64,000 nucleotides of DNA from Lamellibrachia satsuma (Eukaryota > Annelida > Polychaeta > Sabellida > Siboglinidae), in contig BSQZ01000129.1 in the NCBI GenBank assembly GCA_033239005.1, positions 600,583-664,582 of the forward strand, written 5' to 3'. Of this stretch, positions 55,801 through 61,324 are shown piece by piece. Under the pieces are notes generated by a model. That model was not told where the DNA came from. It did no database searches and saw only the letters and a program-made list of their open reading frames with translations. Positions within the stretch are counted from its first letter, which is position 1; every line of letters begins with the position of its first letter. A program made the position numbers and the translations under genes.

Positions 55801-57163
55801 CTAAATACTGTATCAATAACAGGGCCAGTTTGTTGCACTAAGTCCCTGTGTAAACAAGACACCTGGATGACCTGTGCAACAGGTAAACACCTGACTAGAT
55901 GACACCATTTATATATTCCACATTCATAATGACGCTCAAAATTTCATTGATTTAACGGGTTTGAGCTGGATGCGATTTCGCATCAATTTCATGTTTATTT
56001 TTAAAATGTCACATAATTCTGGAGTCACAGCGGTGACATGTAATGGAGCGAAATTAACTAACATCAGGTAGAGTCAAAACAGGATGGGCTCCTCCGTCCA
56101 CAGATGCTGGTAGCACTATGGTTTTACGTTGGCTACTAATGGCTTATGCAGCTAACTTATGCAGCTAACAGGATGATATTTAGGTGCCATTGGCGAGCCA
56201 CAGCTCGCAAATTTAAGCCCTGCAATGTCCACTTGTTGTTTTACTGGTTTGTTCAAGCGTGTCCGCGTCAAAGGTAGTTCTCAGTCGGCAGAATCAGTTA
56301 AGCCGTGTCACAGAGGAACATGCAGGTGCACACGATGATCCTAACCAGATGAGCGTATCATTTGAGCCATGATACAGAGGAACATGCAGGTGCACACGAT
56401 GATCCTAACCAGATGAGCGTATCATTTGAGCCATGACACAGAGGAACATGCAGGTACACACGATGATCCTAACCAGAAGAGCGTATCATTTTTACTTCCA
56501 TAGTGAAGCAATTTCTTGCTGCCAAAAATGTGAATCCCTGTAAATGGTCATCTACGACTGAATAATGGGAATGATTTCTTGATAGAGCCACACTTTATCC
56601 ATGAATAAGTGATTTAGAACTGTTATAAAAGTGCACTTTATTGATAGGAAATAAATAAAGCTATTGGAATACAACGCAAACACATTTTGAGTAATTTTTT
56701 TATTTCAATATAATTTTACGAGGGGTATCTCCCTTAAATCTAAATTTGATGAGCAATGTGGAGTTTCTTCAGCAATTTTTTTAGAACCACTAATTGACCA
56801 GACATTCAAAGACTAAATCAGAAACCTTAGAAAAATGTTGTAATGTGAACTCACCAGGTCATTGCTGTTAGAGTTTTGGTTGCCATGACGGCCCGATTGT
56901 TTCCCACTGCCAAACAGACTCCTTCCGCGCGGACTCCCGAGACGGTCCGTGCTGATGGGGGAACAAGGGGGTGTCGATGCTGCCGTCGACAGCTGTATCC
57001 GTGGCGACGGCTGTCGTGGCGTCGTCGCCGGCAACGACCCAACATGTTCGCCTCGGGTGATTTTTTTCAGACTCTCCCACAAGAGGGCCTCGGTCTCTGT
57101 GTCGCAGATCCACTGCCGGAACAATTCGTCCACCTTGCTCTTTAGTACAGGCCGAAGCGCCAT
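22254..57163 (-). CDS. PPP2R3: PP2A regulatory subunit B'' (PPP2R3 family), 13 coding exons, 649 residues
   Basis: Coding exons in transcript order: 57163-56855, 42463-42047, 39527-39424, 34167-34065, 32881-32807, 31905-31819, 30679-30523, 30101-30053, 28501-28421, 27869-27725, 27199-27050, 25990-25881, 22416-22254. Lengths sum to 1950 bases and every junction keeps the frame. B'' subunits direct the PP2A core enzyme to substrates in a calcium-dependent way. Landmarks: N-terminal [19 protein letters not shown], resembling PPP2R3[73 protein letters not shown]-hand loops at residues 399-410 ([12 protein letters not shown], Asp at position 12) and 470-481 ([12 protein letters not shown], canonical); [76 protein letters not shown]. 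Whether it is orthologous to vertebrate A, B or the common ancestor is not settled. Four exons are bordered by minisatellites that include or abut their splice sites. Confidence 0.95.
22510..25353. repeat. 48-bp minisatellite (about 59 units)
   Basis: On the - strand the unit reads AGCTCGCTTCATTCCAGGTC, TTCCAACCAGCAAGGTCTTG, GGAGAGAC. Variants at a few fixed positions (AGCGAG/AGTGAG/ACCGAG; ACCTTG/ATCTTG/AACTTG; GTTGGAAGA/TCTGGGAGA) alternate along the array. Two long overlapping frames on the - strand (993 and 943 codons, 16-residue repeats such as [16 protein letters not shown]) and many + strand frames are open because 48 is divisible by three. The array fills the last intron of PPP2R3. 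Confidence 0.97.
25881..25990 (-). CDS. PPP2R3: PPP2R3 exon
   Basis: The acceptor is CTGATTGCAG and the donor is GACTG|GTGAGT. It encodes [20 protein letters not shown] and [16 protein letters not shown], matching the conserved SDW..(Y/F)AAEEY(D/E)ILVAEE. Confidence 0.95.
26390..27020. repeat. 41-bp minisatellite (about 15 diverged units)
   Basis: The unit is close to GATTAGTTCATGGTTAGATT, GTTATCTAAGTGATATGTCT, A. The units differ by substitutions and small indels, so the array looks old. It ends about 30 bp from the donor of the exon at 27050-27199. Confidence 0.9.
27050..27199 (-). CDS. PPP2R3: PPP2R3 exon
   Basis: The acceptor is CCCTTGTAG and the donor is GTTAAG|GTGAGT. It is exactly 50 codons: [20 protein letters not shown] and so on to [20 protein letters not shown]. 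Human has MLDLVKP...ITLRDLKRC...[17 protein letters not shown]. Confidence 0.97.
27480..27760 (-). repeat. 57-bp array of an exon end plus splice donor (5 copies including the real one)
   Basis: The unit holds about 33 bp of exon end (GAGACACTGCCATTTGAGGA then CTGTCTCTGTCAG), the donor GTAAGAATGG and about 14 bp of intron. Exon-intron joints fall at 27725 (real), 27668, about 27611, 27556 and 27503. CAG|GTAAGAATG is intact in three of the four extra copies and broken in the one near 27611. In frame, reading past the real donor meets TAG after VRMEM. Confidence 0.9.
27725..27869 (-). CDS. PPP2R3: PPP2R3 exon with second EF-hand
   Basis: The acceptor is TTTTGTCACAG and the donor is TGTCAG|GTAAGA. 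It encodes [20 protein letters not shown] and then [20 protein letters not shown] and [20 protein letters not shown] is a canonical EF-hand loop with Glu at position 12. Confidence 0.97.
28080..28292. repeat. GAGACATTT-like repeat and (TA)n run
   Basis: Several copies of TTTGAGACATATTTGAGACA-like units lie at 28100-28172. A (TA)n run lies at 28260-28292. Both are intronic. Confidence 0.8.
28421..28501 (-). CDS. PPP2R3: PPP2R3 exon
   Basis: The acceptor is TGTTTGTAG and the donor is AAGGAG|GTGGGT. It encodes [20 protein letters not shown] and DKRHPR, matching [20 protein letters not shown]. The codon split over the next junction gives Ser. Confidence 0.96.
28560..29827. other. Intron DNA with a duplicated block
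   Basis: Blocks at 28934-29010 and 29303-29380 are diverged copies (both carry GCAAATTATATA.TAATTAGTTTCAGTT and CACACAACAA-like text). An open + strand stretch near 28725-28913 ([20 protein letters not shown], acidic) has no recognised relative and no splice context, and may be part of an old element. Confidence 0.45.
29828..29920. mobile_element. Tigger/pogo-type MITE, near-hairpin
   Basis: The element is 93 bp long with perfect inverted ends starting CAGTAGTACCTGCCTTCAAC, about 25 bp per arm. It is flanked by TA at 29826-29827 and 29921-29922. The end sequence resembles that of the larger Tigger remnant at 43130-44684 (CAGTAAAACCTACCTT...). A transcript would fold into a stem-loop. Confidence 0.75.
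30053..30101 (-). CDS. PPP2R3: PPP2R3 exon
   Basis: The acceptor is GTGTCTTCAG and the donor is CACAAG|GTGAAT. It is only 49 bp and encodes [16 protein letters not shown] after a split Ala codon. [12 protein letters not shown] is a family signature. Confidence 0.95.
30104..30450. repeat. About 49-bp minisatellite abutting a splice acceptor (about 7 units)
   Basis: The unit is close to GAAGACACAAGACAATGTTG, ATACAACGTTGAATACACAC, CCAATGTCAC. The first unit contains the polypyrimidine tract of the acceptor for exon 30053-30101 (CTTGTGTCTTCAG on the - strand). In the other units the AG has become CG or TG next to the same tract. Confidence 0.9.
30523..30679 (-). CDS. PPP2R3: PPP2R3 exon with first EF-hand
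   Basis: The acceptor is CATGTGGCAG and the donor is GATCATG|GTAAGG. It encodes [40 protein letters not shown] and [24 protein letters not shown] fits an EF-hand loop with acidic residues at 1, 3, 5, 9 and 12. Confidence 0.97.
31010..31766. repeat. About 84-bp AT-rich array (about 9 units)
   Basis: The unit contains AATAATCCAGCTTGACAACA, TAATATAATGATTGCTTTA, GGCAATTATTGGTATTTTTG and ATTATATATGATTTAAATTA. The right-hand end lies about 50 bp from the donor of exon 31819-31905. The units are similar but carry indels. Confidence 0.93.
31819..31905 (-). CDS. PPP2R3: PPP2R3 exon
   Basis: The acceptor is TTGTTATAG and the donor is CTGCGG|GTGAGA. It is 29 codons: [20 protein letters not shown] then ELRSSNFLR. 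Human has VIQRIFY.VNRSWSGKIT..E.R.SNFL. Confidence 0.97.
31906..32806. other. Intron DNA, no feature seen
   Basis: Single-copy-looking intron sequence. No tandem array or recognisable element was seen. Confidence 0.5.
32807..32881 (-). CDS. PPP2R3: PPP2R3 exon
   Basis: The acceptor is GTCTCCTCCAG and the donor is CAAACT|GTACGT. It is 25 codons: [20 protein letters not shown] and RYIQT, nearly the same as the human segment DVV.THPGL.FL..A.EFHSRYI.T. Confidence 0.96.
33410..33665. repeat. 29-bp minisatellite (about 9 units)
   Basis: The unit is GCCACTCAGTACATTTGTAA followed by ACAACTGTT, with one or two substitutions in a few units. It is intronic, between the exons at 32807 and 34065. Confidence 0.93.
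34065..34167 (-). CDS. PPP2R3: PPP2R3 exon
   Basis: The acceptor is TGTGACTTCAG and the donor is CTACAG|GTAACA. It encodes [20 protein letters not shown] and [14 protein letters not shown], matching ...HDDASKFICLLAKP....EDFIPLLQ. The acceptor and the first 20 exonic bases are the seed of the neighbouring 47-bp array. Confidence 0.95.
34148..34735 (-). repeat. 47-bp array of a splice acceptor plus exon start (about 12 units)
   Basis: In + orientation the unit runs CATGCCACTTTGACGTCAAC (the first 20 bases of the exon, complemented) and then ATGAAGTCATAATACAACTA, CATCAGT. Copies closest to the exon keep CTGAAG or CTGAAA (CAG on the - strand); the copies farther away mostly read ATGAAG, which removes the AG. 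Unit length is not a multiple of three. Confidence 0.92.
35140..35925 (-). mobile_element. Outer non-LTR retrotransposon, 3' part
   Basis: The - strand reads [20 protein letters not shown] (after the catalytic FADD in this family), then FL.VYIDD, then [20 protein letters not shown], and ends near [14 protein letters not shown]. It is broken by stops and by a CA/GT-rich microsatellite at 35310-35396 inside the former coding frame. Its 5' part lies at 38805-39335 on the far side of a second element that is inserted into it. Confidence 0.75.
35926..38804 (-). mobile_element. Inner non-LTR retrotransposon, nested, 5'-truncated
   Basis: Going down the - strand it keeps most of an AP-endonuclease domain (38790-38056: [44 protein letters not shown]), a linker (38062-37664), reverse transcriptase with [20 protein letters not shown] and [10 protein letters not shown] (37123-36857), the thumb with [20 protein letters not shown] (36811-36254), and the C-terminal [12 protein letters not shown] with IIWNYF. 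It ends in TTTGA repeats at 35926-35940. Frameshifts separate these blocks. CR1/L2-like (jockey superfamily) is the likely group. Confidence 0.85.
38805..39335 (-). mobile_element. Outer non-LTR retrotransposon, 5' part
   Basis: The - strand encodes, with frameshifts, [20 protein letters not shown], an [21 protein letters not shown] block, ITNGVPQGS and LFADD, followed by [12 protein letters not shown]. This is reverse transcriptase up to just past the catalytic motif. The same domain continues at 35925, so this and 35140-35925 are one element split by the inner insertion. Confidence 0.7.
39424..39527 (-). CDS. PPP2R3: PPP2R3 exon
   Basis: The acceptor is TGTTTGTAG and the donor is GAAAAG|GTTTGT. 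It encodes [20 protein letters not shown] and [14 protein letters not shown]; human has ACGCPLYWKGPLF..AGGE.TG.VS...F.AMWR. The first 33 bases with the acceptor are tandemly repeated upstream (39528-40035). Confidence 0.95.
39490..40035 (-). repeat. 42-bp array of a splice acceptor plus exon start (about 13 units)
   Basis: On the - strand each unit reads TGTGTTTGTAG|GCATGTGGA, CTGCCCCTGTACTGGAAGGC, CC. This is the acceptor and opening codons of exon 39424-39527. Two unit types occur: one encoding [10 protein letters not shown] like the real exon, and one encoding [10 protein letters not shown] (GCATGTTGTATGCCCTTGTA). All units keep TAG at the joint. Entering at any unit other than the last gives [13 protein letters not shown] and then an in-frame TAG. 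Confidence 0.95.
40036..41296. other. Intron DNA with (TA)n
   Basis: A purine-rich stretch (GGGAGAG-like) at 40060-40140 follows the array. A (TA)n run lies at 40836-40879. I see no gene. Confidence 0.5.
41297..41962. repeat. 60-bp minisatellite (about 11 units)
   Basis: The unit is close to TACTAAGTGTCCTTATGCAC, CAACTAGGGTAGGAAGACTA, CAACATGTCAAACGTACATG. The length of 20 codons leaves a 185-codon open frame on the + strand (antisense to PPP2R3), which I do not regard as coding. It ends about 85 bp from the donor of exon 42047-42463. Confidence 0.95.
42047..42463 (-). CDS. PPP2R3: PPP2R3 exon
   Basis: The acceptor is TTATTTTCAG and the donor is GTTAAG|GTAATT. It is 139 codons: [16 protein letters not shown], a charged [15 protein letters not shown] stretch, a Ser/Thr-rich linker, then [20 protein letters not shown] and [15 protein letters not shown] opens the conserved core of B'' subunits. 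It starts in phase 0, so it can join either first exon. Confidence 0.93.
42760..43127 (-). mobile_element. Non-LTR retrotransposon C-terminal fragment
   Basis: The - strand reads [47 protein letters not shown] and FPKKLKIYL. This is the usual end of L2/CR1-like ORF2 (LPV..RI.FKL..L..KAL...PPYL...AFS..APRLWN.LP). About 120 codons stay open. Nothing upstream of it is visible; it abuts the Tigger remnant. Confidence 0.8.
43130..44684 (-). mobile_element. Tigger/pogo transposon remnant
   Basis: The right end, read on the - strand, is CAGTAAAACCTACCTTAGCA, then GACACCTGCCCATAACGGAC, typical of Tigger/pogo ends. Inside, 43790-43610 on the - strand encodes [20 protein letters not shown] and then [19 protein letters not shown], like the CENP-B/Tigger N-terminal helix-turn-helix. 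The catalytic region is gone. Several internal blocks are duplicated (for example CAATGCACTTTGA at about 44015 and 44480). The left end seems to be lost beside the retrotransposon fragment. Confidence 0.65.
44700..44815 (-). mobile_element. SINE-like fragment, opposite to 16027
   Basis: Reading the - strand gives TCACTCAGCTGTTTAAATGA, GTACCTGGCTA and later GCTGAATACTTCCCAGAGAA. It is the same family as 16027-16260 but in the other orientation relative to this window. It directly follows the Tigger end. Confidence 0.5.
45200..45530. repeat. TATTCACACACT-type irregular repeat
   Basis: Many diverged copies of ACTATTCACACACTGTGA-like units, period about 16-19 bp. It is intronic in the longer PPP2R3 transcript and just downstream of the candidate alternative first exon. 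Confidence 0.8.
45700..45740. repeat. (AAT)n microsatellite
   Basis: An AAT/ATT run with a few interruptions lies about 35 bp downstream of the donor of the candidate alternative first exon. Confidence 0.85.
45776..46075 (-). CDS. PPP2R3: Candidate alternative first exon of PPP2R3
   Basis: An ATG at 46075 opens 100 codons that reach the donor ACAAAG|GTGAGG in phase 0, exactly the phase needed to join exon 42463-42047. The stretch is much richer in CG dinucleotides than its surroundings, like a promoter or first exon. Vertebrate B'' genes do use alternative first exons. The predicted peptide ([20 protein letters not shown]...[12 protein letters not shown]) has no family likeness that I can see, so it could also be untranslated leader with a chance open frame. 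Confidence 0.45.
46350..46515. repeat. About 41-bp repeat (4 units)
   Basis: The unit contains ACTCAAACACACACAGTGTC and TACGGCCAACCTCTCCACA. It lies just upstream of the candidate alternative promoter. Confidence 0.9.
46600..47744. other. Intron DNA, no feature recognised
   Basis: Comparatively GC-rich sequence with no clear tandem structure, exon or element end. The many short open stretches have no family likeness. Confidence 0.4.
47745..49065. repeat. 29-bp pyrimidine-rich minisatellite (about 45 units)
   Basis: The unit is CCATTCAGCATCCCTTCACT then CCTCCTAGA. Variation is confined to a few sites (CATCCC/CGTCCC/CGTCTC; CTAGA/CCAGA). The + strand is strongly pyrimidine-rich, the - strand G-rich (GGAGGAGTGAAGGGA). 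Confidence 0.97.
49066..50085. other. Intron DNA, no feature seen
   Basis: AT-rich sequence between two large arrays. No exon, TIR element or retrotransposon domain was recognised. Confidence 0.5.
50090..50895. repeat. 26-bp minisatellite (31 units)
   Basis: The unit is GAGCCACATCACTGTTTCCT then TTTTGC. Nearly the only variable site is TTTTTGCGAG, TTTTCGCGAG or TTTTTGTGAG. Three open frames of up to 312 codons run over it because three units make 78 bases; I do not regard them as coding. Confidence 0.97.
50896..52559. other. Intron DNA with a promoter-like stretch
   Basis: At 51930-52050 the - strand shows TTGACCAATAG, then GTATTTAAG, then GGGAGTATAAATACCCCGGA and GGGGGCGG. These are CCAAT-, TATA- and GC-box-like motifs in promoter order. 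No open frame with a known product follows. It could belong to a retrotransposon LTR or be chance. Confidence 0.35.
52560..52815 (-). mobile_element. tRNA-derived SINE
   Basis: On the - strand a tRNA-like head reads ATGGTGGCTGTGTGGTAGAA (A-box region), then CATTGGACTGTCGTG and GACCAAGGTTCTAATCC (B-box region). About 180 bp of unrelated body follows. The head is joined at its 5' side to the 56-bp array, whose units carry the same A-box text. Confidence 0.65.
52806..54135 (-). repeat. 56-bp minisatellite built from a SINE A-box region (about 24 units)
   Basis: On the - strand the unit reads GGACATGGTGGCTGTGTGGT, AGAACGTTAGACTGTCGGAC, AAGGAGACACTGCATG. The first half is the 5' half of the tRNA-like head at 52745-52815. 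Each unit thus repeats the internal A-box but not the B-box. The 56-bp period shifts the frame each time, giving many overlapping 102-codon frames on the + strand with no coding meaning. Confidence 0.93.
54250..54365. repeat. 24-bp repeat (about 5 units)
   Basis: Diverged copies of ATTTATACGAGGTATAACATGA. Intronic. Confidence 0.8.
54831..55745. mobile_element. 915-bp TIR element with TA target repeat
   Basis: The ends are inverted repeats starting GGGGAAGGCAG, with further similarity (GGGGAAGGCAGAGCTAACTG versus GGGGAAGGCAGTGTTAGTTG). TA flanks both sides (54829-54830, 55746-55747). GGTTAGTTGAGCCA or its complement recurs inside near 54868, 55172, 55545 and 55718. No transposase is visible. 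A TA duplication suggests the Tc1/mariner/pogo superfamily. Confidence 0.7.
56325..56490. repeat. About 64-bp repeat (3 units)
   Basis: The unit runs CAGAGGAACATGCAGGTGCA, CACGATGATCCTAACCAGAT, GAGCGTATCATTTGAGCCAT. It lies about 370 bp downstream (transcript sense) of the first PPP2R3 coding exon. Confidence 0.9.
56855..57163 (-). CDS. PPP2R3: PPP2R3 first coding exon (long N-terminus)
   Basis: The ATG at 57163 opens 103 codons: [40 protein letters not shown], then a proline- and serine-rich stretch ending in NSNSNDL at the donor GACCTG|GTGAGT. Human PPP2R3B starts ...QPVLKMKVDELFLYWLS, so the start region is conserved. A CTGCAG acceptor-like site lies just upstream (57172-57180), so there may be a further 5' untranslated exon. 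Confidence 0.88.
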
Positions 57164-57233
57164 CTGGCCACAGCTGCAGAACAGAGACAAAATTAAAGCA
57201 ACAATATTGAGAATTATTTCCATCAAACTGATT

Positions 57234-57926
57234 CAGACATGGGGTGCAATTCTGTTTTGTCAATTCCAATCAATTCCAAAAAAAATCAATTCCAATTCCG
57301 CCTTGCAAAAATCAATTCCAACTTTTTTAAACCCTAGGCTAAGGAAAAATTCAAATCCAATTCATTTTAACAGTTTTATTTGTACTTGAAATCATGTGTG
57401 CACAATCATATATATATATATATGTGTGTGTGTCAAGTTTGCTATAAAAAACTTTAAAAATGGCATTCAGCCATTTGATATGTACATTCTACTGTGACCT
57501 CTCCTGGATTTTTGCTAACCAGACATTTTGGACAGCCTTTGACAGTTGGGTCGTTAATCTGAGTTTTGAACAGTTTCTCCCTGTTTATAGCAGTTGTCGT
57601 ACCATCGATATTTCATCAAATTTACTGTAAACTTTTCAACATCCTAATCACCAACATGTATTCTCCATAGGGAAATAAACCTTAGATAAGGCCTGAATGG
57701 TCTGACTTTGGTTTTACTGTCTGTAACTTAGTATTTGTTTTTGATGCAAATGCTTGATTATATTGTTCTTGTTCACAATGTTTCAATAACAGAGTAGGCG
57801 GTGTATATGCTATAATGTTGACAGTTTCCTGGCTGTTACCAGATTCAGGGTGACATAAATTATTCCAATTCCAACTGACTTTCGAAAATAAATTCCAATT
57901 CCATAATGGAATTGACCCCATGTCTG
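57234..57926. mobile_element. 693-bp TIR element with CAATTCC motifs
   Basis: The ends are inverted repeats: CAGACATGGGGTGCAATTC at the left, CAGACATGGGGTCAATTCC when the right is read on the - strand. Clusters of CAATTCCAATTCC sit just inside both ends. ATT flanks both sides. CAG ends and such subterminal repeats recall hAT elements, but an 8-bp duplication was not seen. It sits about 70 bp upstream of the PPP2R3 start codon. Confidence 0.6.
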
Positions 57927-58419
57927 ATTTCCATTGGCTAACTGATATGGAGCTAGCTGGGGATTTTGTATAATTATTTGAATTTTTCAATATCAAGGTT
58001 AATTTAAATTAACAATGTTAATGTTATATTTTAGTCTTTATTACTGTATTAACAGCATAGTATATTTACCGTCAGAAATCATATAAAACAGGAATTTAAC
58101 ATAGCAATAAATCAGACGTTATATTTCAACTTCAAAGCTGAAGATTGATTAGACTGTGTTTAATTGCAGTAAAGTGGTCTCTGTGTAGTAAAGCAAAACA
58201 TTCAGTGTTGTAATGTAAACAGTCATTAAGTTAACCAATGAAAAACGGGAAACATTCCCTTTAAAGACACATTGAGCGCAGTGCTGACGTAAATGTGAAA
58301 CCCCAAAGTAAATCAATTCATTATTAATATAATTATATTACCTACACTTTCGAAGACACACATCAGTTACCAGTATGTGTGTTATGTATTTTGTTGGTTG
58401 ACACAGTGCTTTTTCTGGT
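57927..58419. other. Upstream DNA, no feature seen
   Basis: AT-rich sequence upstream of PPP2R3. No CpG-rich promoter or further exon was recognised. Confidence 0.45.
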
Positions 58420-59225
58420 TTGTGTTATGGCTGGTTCAAGGACTTGTGTTACTGGTATGTTATAGCTGGTTAAAGGCCTTGTTACTGGTGTGTTATAGCT
58501 GATTAAAGGCCTTGTGTTACTGATGTGTTACGGCTGGTTCAAGGCCGTGTGTTGTGGCTGGTTCAAGGCCTTGTGTTATTGGTGTGTTATGGCTGGTTCA
58601 CTGTCTTGTGTTACTGGTGTGTTAAGGCTGGTTCACGGCTTTGTGTTACTGGTGTGTTATGGCTGATTCAAGGCTTTGTGTTACTGGTGTGATATGGCTG
58701 GTTCAAGGCTTTGTGTTACTGGTGTGCTAAGGCTGATTCAAGGCCTTGTGTTACTGGTGTGATATGGGTGGTTCAAGGCCTCATGTTACTGGTGTGTCAT
58801 GGCTGGTTCAAGGCCTTTTGTTACTGGTGTGATATGGGTGGTTCAAGGCCTCATGTTACTGGTGTGTCATGGCTGGTTCAAGGCCTTGTGTTACTGGTGT
58901 GATATGGCTGGTTCAAGGCCTCATGTTGCTTGTGTGTCATGGCTGGTTCAAGGCCTTGTGTTACTGGTGTGATATGGCTGGTTCAAGGCCTCATGTTACT
59001 GGTGTGTCATGGCTGGTTCAAGGCCTTGTGTTACTGGTGTGATATGGCTGGTTCAAGGCCTCATGTTACTGGTGTGTCATGGCTGGTTCAAGGCCTTTTG
59101 TTACTGGTGTGATATAGCTGGTTCAAGGCCTCATGTTGCTGGTGTGTCATGGCTGGTTCAAGGCCTTGTGTTACTGGTGTGATATGGCTGGTTCAAGGCC
59201 TCATGTTGCTGGTGTGTCATGGTTG
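58420..59225. repeat. 35-bp minisatellite (about 22 units)
   Basis: The unit is CTGGTTCAAGGCCTTGTGTT followed by ACTGGTGTGATATGG. A second type has GCCTCATGTT and GTGTCATGG; the two types alternate in the right half, making a 70-bp higher-order unit. The left end is more diverged. Confidence 0.95.
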
Positions 59226-59499
59226 GTTTGTGACCTTTTTGGAAAACCAGAGGAACATTTTTTTAAACAATAAAATTGTTAGGGCAAGCATAAATATTAT
59301 CAGAATCAGTCAGGTAGGTATTATCAGAATAATACCAACCTGACATCCTATAACAGTCAGCTGATGCTGAGCTGACAATACAGTTGTTGACTTGTATGAA
59401 GTCAATATGTTGTTATACACGCTGTTTGTGTTTGCGCATTGTGCCGTTGCTAAAATGAAGACCAGTAACTTCAATTAGGCAAACGTATTATGCAGTGGG

Positions 59500-59832
59500 A
59501 TCAATGGTTACCACACATAAGACAAATGTGCCATCTTTCATATAATTTGCAGGATCCATTTGTCAGGATATTTACGCCAATGGTAGTATAGAGGAGATCA
59601 CCAGCTCTTTGAGTCCACAACAGGTTTTTTCCATTTCCCTGTCTGGGATCTTTTACTTCCCCTGATGTAGACACCAGATAGAAGGAACCAACAGCTTTTT
59701 TCTCTTCCAAAAGACACAGGCAAAGTGGGGTAAACGAAGTTGCCCAAGCTTCGAAACAGCAGAGGTGGTTTTGAACCCTGGTCCCTTCGACTGAAAGCCC
59801 AACGCTCTACCACACGATCACTGCGCCATACT
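59500..59832 (-). mobile_element. tRNA-derived SINE
   Basis: The - strand starts with ATGGCGCAGTGATCGTGTGG, TAGAGCGTTGGGCTTTCAGT, CGAAGGGACCAGGGTTCAAA: A-box-like and B-box-like parts of a tRNA in the right order and spacing. A body of about 260 bp follows (CACTTTGCCTGTGTCTTTTG, GAAGTAAAAGATCCC). It is not a functional tRNA: the acceptor ends do not pair. Confidence 0.7.
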
Positions 59833-60960
59833 CTTTTGCAATCATTAAATAATCATCTGATTAAACAGCTGACCAATTCTGTGTTAATCAAACTGATGAT
59901 AAGTTATTTTGAAATATGCATGTCCACACACGGCATGATTCATCAACCCAGAAATGTTCCACAGTGTGCACTTTATTTAGGTGTTCACACCTGACTTCTA
60001 TAGCAACCTGTACAAAGTGTTAAATGTTAATTGTGTATAATATAATATACAATGTGTATTGGCGTCATATTTATATGTAACAGTGTACTAGTGTGTTAGT
60101 AGTGACGAAAACCCATTGTTTATTGCTAATATAGAAATGTAAAAATAATTTCAATTATGCTTCAACTAAACAGGTTATGATGAAGATTTGTTATGACAAA
60201 GCCAAAGTGCATTGAGCATGGTTGTAGTGCAGGCTATGAAGGTGTGTATGACAACTCCAGAAGAATTTATACATTGAAACTTGATAGGGAAATTCACTGA
60301 AAGCTAAAATAAACCCAGGTAAAATAAAAAGGAAGCAGGCCTCGGCTCGGTTCTGAAGATATCAAGGTCCGTGCTAATCAAAACCTGCTTTCCTTTCAAG
60401 TGATCAGACAACATACGGTCGGGTGCATGGTCTATTTATGCTTAGTTAACGATATTTGTTATCGTGGCATAAAATAAAATCGGACTGCCGCTTTTTTTGT
60501 GTGCGACATGGCAACGAGTTCCACTGCCAAACGTTGGTCCGACTGGAAAGTGCAATGACGCTTTCTTAATCAGTGGGAGAAATGCCCCTCCGACATCCAC
60601 CACCTTATCAAAGCCCGGAAGAAAAATGTGCGTACATGCTCAGCTGTTGCCTTCGATTGATGTCATTATCACCTGGTATTAATTTATCACCACGAAAAGT
60701 CAGTTAACCCACTGCTTAACAATTTCGCAGGACACCATCCGGAGTGTCATGTCCCACAATGCAGTAGTAATGCCACAGGAGATCCGGACAAGTTTCGGAT
60801 CAGGCATAATAAATAATTAATTTTGTTATTGGTGCCACTTTGTTGACAGTTGCAGTAAGCGGCAGGGTGGAGAAATAGGCGGGCGATAACCGATTACATA
60901 CACCATCATAGAAAAGCTTATAACCACTGATCAGTAGCTACAACGAGAAAGCACTTTTTT
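59833..60960. other. Upstream DNA, no gene recognised
   Basis: Several short open stretches occur (for example MTKPKCIEHGCSAGYEGVYD at about 60195) but none has a full domain or splice context. Confidence 0.4.
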
Positions 60961-61177
60961 AGGGGCAACCTAAAATACGGACCAAAATACCCGGACATAG
61001 TTTGAGAGCCACGTTGTTCGCATTTATAGTTAATTAACAAACATATTTTTAAACAACCCTCTCCATCCCTTTGTTATCATACATATATACTGTAAAAGTT
61101 TTACAAACACAATATAATATGTTGTAATTCCTAAAATATTGTCCGCGTTTTCTTTGTCCACCATTTAGGTTGCCCCT
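60961..61177. mobile_element. 217-bp TIR element
   Basis: The ends are inverted: AGGGGCAACCTAAA at both termini, followed by imperfectly matching text (GGACCAAAATACCCGGACA versus GGACAAAGAAAACGCGGACA). No clear target duplication and no coding content. A short non-autonomous DNA element is the likely explanation. Confidence 0.6.
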
Positions 61178-61324
61178 CACTGGTTCCTGGTGGCTCGCTA
61201 CGCGTCGCATTAGCTCACGGCATTCTTTTAGCTTGTTTTCGGGCCACTATGTGCCGCCACTTTTACTGGCTACTTCTCCACACGGTGGCGCCACTGAACT
61301 GAAGCCTGGATAATCGAGGATATA

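Noticed and set aside
59765..59832. tRNA gene on the - strand
   Set aside because: A- and B-box-like parts are present but the acceptor stem does not pair and a SINE body follows, so it is called a SINE.
60195..60290. Possible THAP-type zinc finger start (MTKPKCIEHGCSAGY)
   Set aside because: The second Cys-His pair is not found and a stop follows quickly.
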